From NCBI GenBank assembly GCA_030141605.1, contig JAQGDQ010000030.1, positions 899,171 to 963,170 on the forward strand: a stretch of DNA of 64,000 nt, written 5' to 3'. This document shows, piece by piece, positions 50,599 to 62,030 of the stretch. The position numbers and the translations under genes are program-made. The first letter of the stretch is position 1; the number at the start of each line of letters is the position of its first letter. The DNA comes from Tubiluchus corallicola (lineage: Eukaryota > Priapulida > Priapulimorpha > Priapulimorphida > Tubiluchidae). The notes beneath the pieces are model-generated. The model did no database searches, was not told where the DNA came from, and saw only the letters and a list, made by a program, of their open reading frames with translations.

Positions 50599-51078
50599 TT
50601 TAAAGCAGGGATGAGAATTTTCCGCGGTACGCGGATTTCCGAGTTTTTGAAAGACCAGTAGTGCCATTTTTGTAAATCTCGTAAATTCGTTGAGAAAATT
50701 TTTATGGACCCAGTACATTATTTCACATGCTGACCACTAGTTGGCTGGCCGTCACTTTGTTTACATCACGTACATCAGTGCAACCAAGTGTATATCTCTA
50801 TGTATAAAAATATGGAATCAATTGTGCAGAGTTATTTGAGTCAATTGCAGACAGTTTTTATATACTGGCATAGCAGCGGCTAGTACTTAGATGTTTTTGA
50901 GACAATTAGGTATCATGTATCCTTGATAGTTGGGTATTTTAAATTATGCATGAAACAAGGTAACTGGTATTTTAAGTCCACTTAGAGGCTCTCTATGGTC
51001 ACAAAATTGCGATTTGCCCCCAAACCCCCGGCCTGTTTCAGAGCTTTTGCAATTTGTCATTCTCATCCTTGATTTAAA
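50599..51078. mobile_element. MITE-like element with about 20-bp terminal inverted repeats
   Basis: The left end TTTAAAGCAGGGATGAGAAT and the reverse complement of the right end TTTAAATCAAGGATGAGAAT differ at two positions. The TTTAAA may be target duplication or part of the repeat. Bases 50817-50900 match 40690-40790 inside the pogo-like relic (GCAGAGTTATTTGAGTCA, GACRGTTTTTAT, GCGGC). No transposase is recognised. Confidence 0.7.
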
Positions 51079-54000
51079 GATGTTATTAAACTTTCTACTG
51101 TCAAGCGAATCCTTCCATGGTCGTGTTTGAAATTTGTGATTTAAGCTGGTCAACTTTTTGGCCTCAACACGAGTATGTCAATAAAAGTGGACAAATTTCT
51201 GCAGCTTGGTTCAAGAAGTTGAAGCACAAGAAGACACTCTCTATAAACAAAGTTTAAAAAATTTGTCCTGAAATTTTATATTTGCAGTTAAAAATATTCA
51301 AAGCATTCAGAAGCATCATAGCATACTTTTTGCTAGCTAAACTAAAGTTTAAAGTACTTTTTATTGTCAAACATGATCATGAATGCATTTTTTGATGAAT
51401 CATTGGTGAGTACTGAACTGACGATGCCATGTCATTTTACAAAGTGACACAAATATTTCAAATTATTAAGAATTTTCTTTTCTGATGTTAAGTAATATAG
51501 CATTGTTTGGAAAGTTCTTTGGGATATACTTTCATATTCTTTTCTCTTCCCCTTTCATGTTCATTCAGAAATACCACGAACCCTTTTATCTAAGTTTATA
51601 TAAAATTTGTTATAGGCCTTTCTTGACGACTTTTACAGTACGCTGCTAACCTTGAAATAATAACTACATAAACTGGTTTCTTAAACACATGGCATCCTTA
51701 TCATACTTAAACATTATTGCCAAAACTCTTAATGTTTTTTTGTGAACCTTAAAAGAAACCTTCCGAAAGCGTTCTGGAAAGTGTGGATGCACCGAGTGTT
51801 TAGAATGCCAAATTTTCTTAGGAATATCAGTACTAAAATCAGTCTGGTAAGAAACAGCTGTGTAAGCAAAATGTTAGGTAATGTACGGTATACCAAAGCT
51901 GCTTCTTAACAATTGTCCCATTGATGATTCGTGAAAAGTACATTAATTGTACCAAATATGCCTACAACTTGCAAAAAATTATCTGAAGAAAGTGAACACT
52001 GCACGAAACTACGATACACTGCTCATACCCAAGTCTTGCTAATACACAATTATATTTTTTGCATATATCTAGGTGGCTTCAATTTCTTTTTAGTTCTAAT
52101 GTGTGGATATATTGATCAGTTAACTGCATTATCAAAAAATCAGTTCTGTCTAGGCTTTGGTTTGGTTGCACCCAAACAAAAAAAGCGTCAGTTTCGGTTC
52201 GATCCATTGTGTCTATTAAAATGTGCTTTTGATGCTCCTATGGAAACCAGGTAAAAGCATAGCGAACGCCCCCCATGGGATTTTAGCGGCGAAAATAAAT
52301 TTAAGACCTAGGTGTTTCATTTTACTTAAGAAACAATTCCAATTGATTAATTTAACATGATGTACTAATCGTGCTGCATAATTTCCAAAAGTTTCACCTG
52401 TCTGTCATTATAAGTAAAAATTTTGCAGCATTTTGAATACAGTACCATGTACCTGTTTTTGTATGTAATAAAGGTCAATAAAGGTAACGTAATAAACATA
52501 AATGTAATAAAGTCCTAAGTAGTTTGTCTTTTTAATTTTGATTGGGAGTGTTTTGGCATCATGGCATTCTATATACATGTACCTGTTTGTTATACATATT
52601 TGTTTAGTGTTCTGAGTGAATAAATCATATATGATCAACAGTCAGTTTCATAACTCATGCTATTGTTAATTATTAACTTGCAGCAGTCACAATTGTTTAC
52701 TAATTAATAGCTTTTGGAATCAATATTGGCTAGAAAATTTTTGATTTTGTTCTCAAAAAAAAAGATGTGGTTTCCCAGCCTGGATGAATATTAGCTACCC
52801 GAGCGAGACCAAATTGAATTCATTTGTCCAGAATTTGTTTTATACCAAAAATATCAGAATGCACTAAATTTTTGCGGAGTCGTTGTTTCAGTTTGGATAT
52901 TTTTCATCAGTAACGCTGGCATAATTCCTTTCTCTGGAATCTAGAATATTCAACACAAATGTAAATATTTGTAACAATTTATGTTTACATTGTATATTCC
53001 TCTTCTTGTGCTAAATACCTTATTTGTTTGTATTATCAGCCTAGTTTACTGTACGTTAAAATCTGTATTTATAAGCATTTCCGTAAACCTTTTGCATAGT
53101 ACAAGATAGCCAGTTTTGTCATATTCGCTTTAACAGATGCATGGCCGCTTTGTCACTCTTGACCTAAACAGAACCATTTTCCATTAGAAAAGATATGAAA
53201 ATCAAACATGAAACTTGAAGGCTATTGGTCATCGATCTTATATTTTAGTTTGCAAGGCATAATTGAAAGGAGCATTTAAAGTTGTTAGTGGTCTCTTAGT
53301 TACACTTTTTGTAGTAACAAAAAAGGAAGTTTTGAGCCATCTATTCGGTGAAGCTGTGAAGGTTTATGATTGCATGCGCTTGAAAACTTTTTGTTTTGTT
53401 CTGGCTTTGTCTGATCAGCTTAAGATCTCTGGGAATTCCTAGCAAATTAGTTAAATGAGTGTAAATCTGCAAATGGTGTATTTTCATTCATGAACAGAGG
53501 GTATTTTACATTTTTGAGAAGCGAGAACTCATTTTACTTTGATGAACTGGGGAGTTAAGTAGGGACCTACCAATTACATTTCAGGAATTGATAATTTGTT
53601 TAATAATAATAATAATGATAATGAAAACTAGCTGTCTAAATGTTGCAAATAACCAGTGGCTTACTTGCTATATGTAATTGTAAAGCACATTATTTGAAAA
53701 ATGCCAAGTATCGTTCAGTGAAGGAGCATAGTGACACACTGTATAGTGAATTATTTTACAATCATAATATTTGCTCTAGCCAGACAGTCTCATGTTTTAT
53801 GTTTAAACTAATTTGCACTAGGGTGCATGTTTAGCCTCAGTAGCAGCCTCTAGTGCATATTTAGTAGCAATTATGCATTTAACGGTCTATATTTCTGTTT
53901 CACCTACAGGAAGGTCAAAGGACTGAGTTCACGTTTGTTGTTTAAACAGCTGCCATTATATGCGATAAGCATCAGTGGAATCTATTTGAATGTTCTTTAT

Positions 54001-54666
54001 GTGCTAAGTTTTGTATCTCAACAAGTTTTTTTATGTACAACTTTGTCTAATTTTTTTCAGTAATGGTAATGAACTGGTACTCTGTTAACTAATTGAAAAC
54101 ATTGTAGACAAAATAAATGAAAAATAAGTTGTACTACAAAAATAGAAAACAAATAGTACTACAATAATTAAAAGGCAAGCCTAACTTTTTATGCAAACAC
54201 TTGTGAGAAGTACATAATTCTTACACAGATTTGATGAACAATGGAGCTCAGTTGTTTTTAGTGGTATGGTTCCGGGTTTTCTTGGGCTATTGATGTGTCA
54301 TTCTGTTCTGTATTGATTATTGTACAAGTTATAAAGCTCAAAATTAACACAAATTGATTTTTTACATTTTGCTTTCTGTTTTTTTCTGCTCTGTGCTCTC
54401 ATCTGCCATGCAAAAACTTGATTCATTGTTGCTGGATTTGAATTTGTCTATGATCATTAGATTTTTTTGAACAACAATTTTTTTACTTCAAATCGGATTT
54501 TGTTTGCCAGTATAACTTTCTAATACGTATATGAATACTAATGCAAACAGTACTAGTTGTAGTATAGCCATACGTACAACAGAACTTCACTTTGTGTTTT
54601 GCATACTGATCATAAAATTTGTGCACTGTCTACTTGATGTAGCTAATTTCTATTTTATTCTATCAG
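51079..54666. other. Intergenic or 5' intron of the sphingomyelin synthase gene, no gene recognised
   Basis: A+T-rich with short frames lacking motifs. The acceptor TTCTATCAG ending at 54666 implies that part of this stretch is a 5' UTR intron of the next gene. Confidence 0.4.
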
Positions 54667-54695
54667 GTGGTGCTGATCAGAAACCCATCCAGAAG

Positions 54696-54713
54696 ATGTT
54701 GACTGTTTTTTGA
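54696..54713 (+). other. Five-codon upstream ORF in the 5' leader of sphingomyelin synthase
   Basis: ATG TTG ACT GTT TTT TGA (MLTVF) lies 40 bases upstream of the main start, inside the leader if the exon begins at 54667. Its ATG (AGAAGATGT) has a purine at -3. Short upstream ORFs often lower translation of the main frame; no effect is shown here. Confidence 0.4.
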
Positions 54714-54753
54714 TATTTACACCAAAGTTGCCAGTGTTGCTGCTGCTGCTAAC

Positions 54754-57700
54754 ATGAAAGGGCAGAATGGCTATATCAAAGTTGCCGTGGAGGATGTGGA
54801 ATCCCAAACACCGCCGCAAGAATTTCCAAAGGAGAAGATGAAAACATTTGCTGCTCTTTTCCTGCTGTTCTGCAGCTGTTTATTGACTACGTCAGTGATA
54901 TCTATTGTACATGAATGGGTGCCTGATAGGACGATACCACCGCTGCCCGATGTATTTTTCATGAATATACCACGGATAAACTGGGCATTTAAAATAGCAG
55001 AGACTATAGGAATAACATTTATGTTGATGATATTTGGTCTTCTATTTTTGCACAGACACAGGTGAGAGTTTGAACTAAGTCAAGTTTATCGTTTTCATAG
55101 CCTCAAAGAGATGAAGAAAAGTTTGCACTTAATGTAAACTTGGTTTTATTTTGAAATGCTAAAACTACAGATTATATTAATTTTTTAATATTAATATTAA
55201 TTTAGTAGTAGAAACACGAAACTCATAGCAAATGCTGTCTTTAAATTCAGTGGAACTCGTAAGACAATTTTTGAGCATTTTTTAGTTTTCCCTTCAAACG
55301 AGTGATTACAATATGTCCAGAAAATATATATGTTCAGAAAAAAATAGCACATTGTGATTAGTGCAACTTTGCAGAACAAAAATAAACAAAATTTGGCAGG
55401 TAGCAGGTAATATGCAATCATGTTTAATGGTGCACTAGCTTGATATATAAGAAATACACAGTAGGTTTTTTTAGACACTTGTAAATGCAACGCAAACAAA
55501 CTTGGCACAAAAACTTAATAGGCATGTTGTTGTTACATATTTGGTGTCGTGGCACTGGAATTAATCCTTTTCTTTTTGCACTAGTGTATGAGCAGCCTAG
55601 ATCCGTGCCTTTCTTAATTTCTGATCTGAGGATTTTTGTTTATATACTCAGCTGTTAGCCTGTTAATTAATTCGTTTCATATACAACTTATTGTACTATG
55701 ACTAGTTTCCTTAGATTGACGATGCAAGCAAATGACTGTACAATAGTACATCTAAGTAAGCTGTGCCAAACTTTTGTCTTCGGATTCAAGTAAAAAATCT
55801 ATTGAATCAACTATTTTTTAATTGCAAGAAAAATGGGACTTTGAAAGAAGTGCTGCTTGTTTTTGTTAGTTTTCGGATTATTGTTTCGTTATGAAGTCTG
55901 CTAACTGGTAACTTTTAATATAACAGTGTGATCTTTCGATGAAATTAATTACTGATTTTGAGAACTCTCACTTACTAATTCTAACCAGTAATCCTATGTA
56001 AAGATTCTTTATGAGAGTTGTTAAGGTTAAACATGATATAGTAAATTCTGTTCCCTTCACTTTTCTGTGCTTTAGGTTCTAGTCCTGATTAATTAAGATG
56101 GTCTTACTCTTAAGGGGATGTTAGTGGTGCTACTGATATCGGTGTAATTTGTATACTTTTAGGCAGATGAATTGCTTAACTACAATGCTGACTGATAGGA
56201 AGAGCAATAAATTATGGTTTTACTTATGTGCAGGTTGATAAGACCGTGTGTGCGTGTGCGTTTATGCTTGCACTTATGTAGATTCAATGCAAATCAATAC
56301 TGTGATTGTCATATTTGGCTAATTTGCTGCAATTATTTCTAGATGGATAGTGCTGCGCCGTTATGCATTTACCGTATCTTTACTTTATACGTTAAGATGT
56401 GTTACCATGTTCGTTACCATCCTTCCTGTGCCTTCCGATGAACTCAAGTGCTCGCCAAAGGTAAACTTTAATAAGAAAAAGATTTAATAAAAAATGTTCA
56501 GTAAAAACAAAGCTCCATGAATACTTTTACAGAGTAACTTTATAATGATTTGAGCACCTTTGTGCCATTGCAGCTCATAGTACTCATATAAACTGCACTC
56601 TATTCAATTACATTTAACATCATTTAAGTTTCTAGTTGGAAATTCTGAAATACTTGCCTCTGTTCTTGCATCTTTTACTGTGAAAATAATTTAAACTACT
56701 ACTAAGCACGATCTGAGTTGTGAACATTTTCTGTGGTAGAAATAACATAATATATTGATGTAATTAAGTAAATATGCAAGAATTTTTGCGATAAGCTCAC
56801 TTTGATACCTATTTGTCAAGTGTCACAGTTTGAGTTTGAGTTTGTCTTTGAGTTTGAGTCTTATTTTGGCCTGAACTGACTATAACCAAAATAAAATTTA
56901 ATACAGTTAAAGCCACTCTGAAGGCATTTTTAGTGTTATGCTCAGATCATAGCTTTGCTCATGCATACTTCAATGCACAATATATGATAATATTTAAAAA
57001 ACATTATTAACGACCTGCAGCGTGTGAAAGTTTTAGTATGACGTCAATGGTATCTTGCAGTTTGCTGTTTTGCTATTGTGATTAAATTTTCCATTTTCTC
57101 ATCATTGCTGCTTTTGTCTGATTGCCATTTTGTCTTGTCCATCACAATTTTGCCATCAGTATTGCTTTGAGTAGGTTATGATAGAATACCTTCACAACAG
57201 AATGTGAAATTTTGGGCCTTTATAATTTGGACAATAATTTTTTTTGTTAATTTAAAACAAACAAAAGTTTAATTGCTCCATAACGGTTATACTTTGCTTC
57301 TACATTTTGCAGCTGGGTCTGTCATTTTCTGTGGTGATGACTCGTGCATTCAAACTGTTGAGCGGATTCGGCATGTCAGTCACTGGAGTCCATAATCTCT
57401 GTGGGGATTACATTTACTCGGGTCACACGTTCATGCTCGTCATTTCTTACTTGTACATAAAAGAATGTAAGTTAACTACATTACAGTTACATCATTCCGC
57501 TATTAAGGCAGTCTTAGGTCGACCTTACAATGCATCACAACTGAGAGCAACTGAAAACTTGGCAACTGGTATGCTGCTAGTTTCGAACGTATCCAGTCGA
57601 CATAAGCTAGCTTACTACCTAATTCAAGGCAACGGAACTCAGTTCCAGCAAGTTGCTCATGTTCTAATCGTTGCATACGGTTCCACCCAGTTTTGAGCTG

Positions 57701-59929
57701 AGCATTGTTTTATGATGATTGTAGTCTGGTTTACGTGGCCTGCTCGGAGATTTTTTTATTGGGATATCCTCAGTCATCATCGGCCTGAGCAGTGTTGCAA
57801 TTTGCGGGAATTTGTTGCTGGGAATCAGTCGCTGTCGACCTGAGCGTGTGTGTGTGTGTAACTGTTTTCTGTCAGTTGAAACGAGCTGTTAGGTCGACAT
57901 AAGTTTGGCTTAAAGCACTAGTTTGTGGCCATTATTTAGCTGCCAGAAACTGAACAGTGGTGTTTTTGCACATTTGCTTATTCAAGTTTGCTGAGTAGAT
58001 ATGTGTATCAGTAAATATAATAATCACTTATTAGATATACACAGATTAACCGAGTAATTCGAATGCTAAGTGCATTTCATGTCATTTGTTTTGACAGCAT
58101 CTGCTGGTTTGTCAAAGTTTGATTAAACTTAATTTCTTGTTTAAGAAATTTCGCTAGTTGTTTTATGTAAGCAAATGAATGGTTTACATCTTTGCACATG
58201 CTGCTAGATAATCAGGCTAACTTTTGTTTACATATATTATGGCCATATTACAAAATTACTGTAATTGAAAGTATTCGTGTGTTTAAATAACTGTTGCTGA
58301 TAAAAAAACCGGGCCAGTAGCCAACAACTTATTTAGGCATTTTGTGATTTTGACCCAAATCTGTTAAAAATATAATTAGAACTTTTATTGGTTAATATAC
58401 TTTTATCGTAGTAGCTAATTTCAAGAAAAAAAGCTTAATGTAATAACTACTGTGTTTTGCCACATTCTTTAATGCTCAACAAGGTGATATGTATGTTCTA
58501 GGCAGTTTCACTAGGGAGTTCATAGGTTATTATTAAATTATTTGCAGCGAATCACTTTTGTTGCTGTTAAAATGCCCAGTTGAGTGATTCATGTTGTTAG
58601 TCGTGCTTTCTGAACATTTTCTGAGTAACGATTCATCAAAGTTTGATTACATTTAATTCCTTGCTTTAAGTATTTCTGTACTGTAGTGCTCATTGAAAAA
58701 TAGGGGTGGAGCTTTTTGTTGTAAATTGGAGATTCAGAATACAATTTTGAAAACAGCGAATTTCAATAGTACATGAATTGGCCTAGTACAAAACATGAGC
58801 CATTACAATAAGTCTGAATCATATGAAATTCTCTGTAAAAAACTGTACGAGTAATACGTTATTGTCTCTTTGCCCTGTAGCCCTTCTCTCTTAATCTCTC
58901 TTTCTCTATCTCTTTCTCACCTAGTTACAGTTTCTTTTTATCATAATGCATCTTTATATTTATCTTGGTGTAAACGTTTTTTATATCAGTATATGAATTC
59001 TGGTTACAGTTAGTTTAACAATTTTAGATGATAGCTGGCTACATAAAAATTTATAAACCTAAAATTTCTGCCTGTGTTCTCAGTAAGTACACGTACAGTA
59101 GAATTTGCTCTGATGCCAAGCTAACTATTGCCCTGTATAAAATCCATAATAAATTTGCTAAACTATTGTTTCAGATACTCCAAAGACATGGCGGTTGCTA
59201 CATTGGTTGACATGGATTATGTGCTGCACTGGCGTCTTCTGTGTCCTTGCGTCACATGAACATTACTCAGTTGACGTGGTCCTCGCATATTACATTTGCT
59301 TGCGATTATTTTGGGTGTACCACTTCTTGTGCAACAACAAGGACCATAAGGTAACACATTATTATGGCTTTGTCACTTTGTTTCTGCATGCAGAATTGTT
59401 ACATATGGTATTTACAAACCTTAAGATGAGTGGTTTTTAAATGGTTGTGATGAGCCAACTAATCAGCAGCTGTTCGCTTATGATTTTCACAAAAATACAT
59501 AAGGTAAGAGTGATATTTTTGTGACATTAGGCTATGTTTTTTAGTTAATTGAGAAAGAAGTTATATTCCATTTCTTGTTAACTTTAGTCTTTAATATTGA
59601 GTTGAATATGCGGAAGGTTATTTTCCTTCTAAATTCACGAGTTTTAGTGTACTTCACACAGACACATACAAGCTTGTGCAGTTTTGCAGAAAACAAAGCA
59701 TAATATTGATAAATGCTAAAATTAATTTTCGTTGTTTCAGCTTTCGATGTACGAAAATTTTTGTATTTTACAGAAACGACATTCAACAAATTATATCTCC
59801 AGAGATTTCTGGTTTCCTGTATTTCATTTCTTTGAGAAAAATGTTGGCGTTCCTTTGCCGAAGCACTATTCGTGGCCATTCGAATATCCTAGATCTTTAG
59901 CAGTATGGTCAGTTGAGTACACTGATTAA
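54754..59929 (+). CDS. SGMS: Sphingomyelin synthase (phosphatidylcholine:ceramide cholinephosphotransferase family)
   Basis: Five exons: 54754-55061, 56343-56460, 57313-57466, 59175-59350 and 59774-59929; 912 nt in frame, 303 residues. An in-frame TGA upstream supports the start. The enzyme moves phosphocholine (or phosphoethanolamine in related members) from phospholipid to ceramide in Golgi or plasma membrane. Six membrane segments are visible. Motifs: PPLPDVFFMNIP (D1), WIVLRRYAFTVSLLYTLRCV (D2), HNLCGDYIYSGHT (D3, residues 169-181) and HEHYSVDVVLAYY (D4, 221-233). The lipid-phosphatase-type triad His180, His223, Asp227 has the same spacing as human SMS1 (285, 328, 332). FFEKNV and HYSWPFEYP at the C-terminus fit SMS1/2. 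There is no N-terminal SAM domain and the protein is shorter than SMS2 (365), mainly at the ends. Whether it is an SMS1/2 or a SAMD8-like (SMSr) orthologue is unresolved. Confidence 0.94.
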
Positions 59930-60247
59930 TGTAGCCCAGATTGAAATTATTACTAGAGAAATGTGCAGCACTACACGGAGCATGGCTGCTCTGCAGCACT
60001 ACCATGTCAACAAGTAAAAGTGACCTCTTCAGACTAAATTATTTTAAAGAGAAGATATTTTGTACTGATTTCAGTTGTGGTGCAAGTTATGATTTATCTT
60101 TGTCTTTGTCTTTTATAGTTCTTAGCTTCACCTACGTACTATACCATCTTCTGCTTATATGGTAGTTTTAGACTAAAGGTACATTTAAGTCTAGTGTGCT
60201 TTCTGCTGCATAGCATTGATTTTAGAGTTTACTAAGTCACATACATG

Positions 60248-60291
60248 AATAAATATCGTGCTAGGGTTGTGTTACTCTTACATACAATAAA
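60248..60291 (+). terminator. Polyadenylation signals of sphingomyelin synthase
   Basis: AATAAA at 60248-60253 and 60286-60291, about 320 and 360 bases after the stop. Further AATAAA sites near 63908 could serve a longer 3' UTR. Confidence 0.45.
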
Positions 60292-61284
60292 TAGGTAGAG
60301 GTTCAGACTCATGCTGCTGTGCTTGACCGTAGAACACGTGCTATATCAGTTAGCTTTAATTAGGGTTGGCGGTCATTTTTTCTGAATTGTCAATTTTCTG
60401 TCAACGCGATTTCATTCCTCCAAATGCTTTCCTTGCGTAAAGTTTAAGTGACTCAAAACTTATTACAGCTTGCCTAATCTAAGTGACAAGGTTAGTGCAT
60501 GCTTGTTTGTCTTTGAAATTTGTCTTAATAGAATAAGAACGGAGGTCAATATGCTAGAGCAAAAAAAATTAAAACTGTGTAACTGCATTGCAGAAATATT
60601 GCTTAAAAGTACCTTTGAAATGTGGGTTTATAGTCTGTTGTAGTACTTAGTAAATTACAGAGCAGTTTTGTCAGCCCATTCAGTGTAAGTGATATAATGC
60701 ATCCTCCTTTAGCCTAACTGAAATAACAAGGTATGGTTATTTATGCTCATTTGTGTATTAAAATGTTGTTATGTTAGTTTATATTTGTTGGCATATAGGA
60801 GTAAAGGCCTTGCTCTTACCAAGTTACATCCTTCTCTTGTAGCAGTGGGTAGGGAGCAAACTGTTTTGACTTCCAATGCAAATAAATGTTGCTAGTCAAA
60901 GCTCTGTTTCTCTGTAGTAAATTACTATTTTCAAGATAAGGAGAAAATAAAAGCAGAAATATGCCAGAGTCAAAGCTTAAGTAAAAACCTGGTAGTGGTC
61001 AGTGAAATCTTAAAGGAAAACCAGATGATTGTGTAGACAAATAAAGTATGCTCTAAAAATGAAAAATACAATAGCTTCTTTCTAAATAACAGCCTAAATT
61101 AAATAATAATTACATTGAATAGTTAAATTTTGTCAAACTTTCAAAGCTACATGCGGCTCATTGAATCTACTAAGACTGGCAATGCCTTTATCACATTTGC
61201 TTGGTACTATAAGTATGATCATGAACTGCAACGTTTGTCTGTGACATGAGCCCATTTTTGTGACATCACATCAACGTGCTATAC
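60292..61284. other. Intergenic or long 3' UTR, no gene recognised
   Basis: A+T-rich sequence with no domain-bearing frame. Confidence 0.4.
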
Positions 61285-61440
61285 CAATCTTTGCTTACGC
61301 AAATGTGCTTGACATGCAGGCAAGATGCCTTCCATTGCACAAATTGTGGTTAATTTGTGACGTAAGCAATAGCTGTGTTCGATTGCCGTTAATTAACTTT
61401 CCAACTTTATTATTCAAATATAAGAAACAATTGCTAGCTT
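61285..61440. repeat. Dispersed repeat, copy C (partial)
   Basis: Weaker match to the second block of copies A and B: caaatgtgcttgacatgc, TTAATTTGTG, GTAAGCAATAG, GCCGTTAATTAA and TTTATTATTCAAATAT parallel the sequence around 13060-13170. The translations of copies A and C are also similar (CGVINSWARLSLIKF versus CDVSNSCVRLPLINF). Confidence 0.5.
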
Positions 61441-61494
61441 TTATAGGCAAAAATGTATATTTTGGACAGTAAATTAAAATGCGATTGTGTCTAG

Positions 61495-62030
61495 TCAATC
61501 GTCCGATTCTTCTTTAATTTTCACATAACATTCTTTGGCCAGTTTGTAAGTTGATAAGTCTGCAAACAGTTTATTATTAACTCCAACACCTTTTCGTGTA
61601 ATTCCAATGATTTCTTTGTTTTCTTTCTCCACAAACATGCAGAGTTCATTTTAGGCACCTACTTTTATGCAAATCTTTCAAAAGTATTTTAAAGTTTCTG
61701 TTTGTTTCTCAAAAAAGTGTTCTGAATAAGGCTCGTCTTTCATGGATTAGTTGCTATTTAGATACTAATTGCAGTTTCAATTTGTAATATTTGTCTTATG
61801 CAACACTAGTTGGTTGTAAAAAAAGCTTATTGTCAGCAACATCAATTTTCACATTTTCCATGAAGAACTGAAGATATTTTAAGTAAATTGGGGAACATTC
61901 TAATTTTAATTGTACTGAACTTCAGGTCTTCCAAAATTATTGCTACCTTTATGCTTGTTGGCTGATTGATTAGCTCATGCTGCTTTCTTGCCAAAACAAT
62001 TCTTGTATGTAAATATTGCAGCATTTCTAT
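61495..62030 (-). pseudogene. Unrecognised decayed coding remnant
   Basis: The minus strand carries several protein-like pieces. The last 49 codons (ending 61495) include VEKENKEIIGITRKGVGVNN and YKLAKECYVKIKEESDD before TGA. In the same frame upstream, across a TAA and a TGA, are KICIKVGA and EPYSEHFFEKQTETLKYF. Further right a shifted frame gives ELINQPTSIKVAIILEDLKF and FFMENVKIDVADNKLFLQP. The composition is that of soluble charged protein, unlike neighbouring non-coding sequence. I do not recognise the family; a transposon ORF or a dead gene are both possible. Confidence 0.45.

Noticed and set aside
51931-52254. 107-codon plus-strand frame
   Set aside because: The composition is like neighbouring non-coding DNA, no domain is visible, and no splice or polyadenylation context fits.
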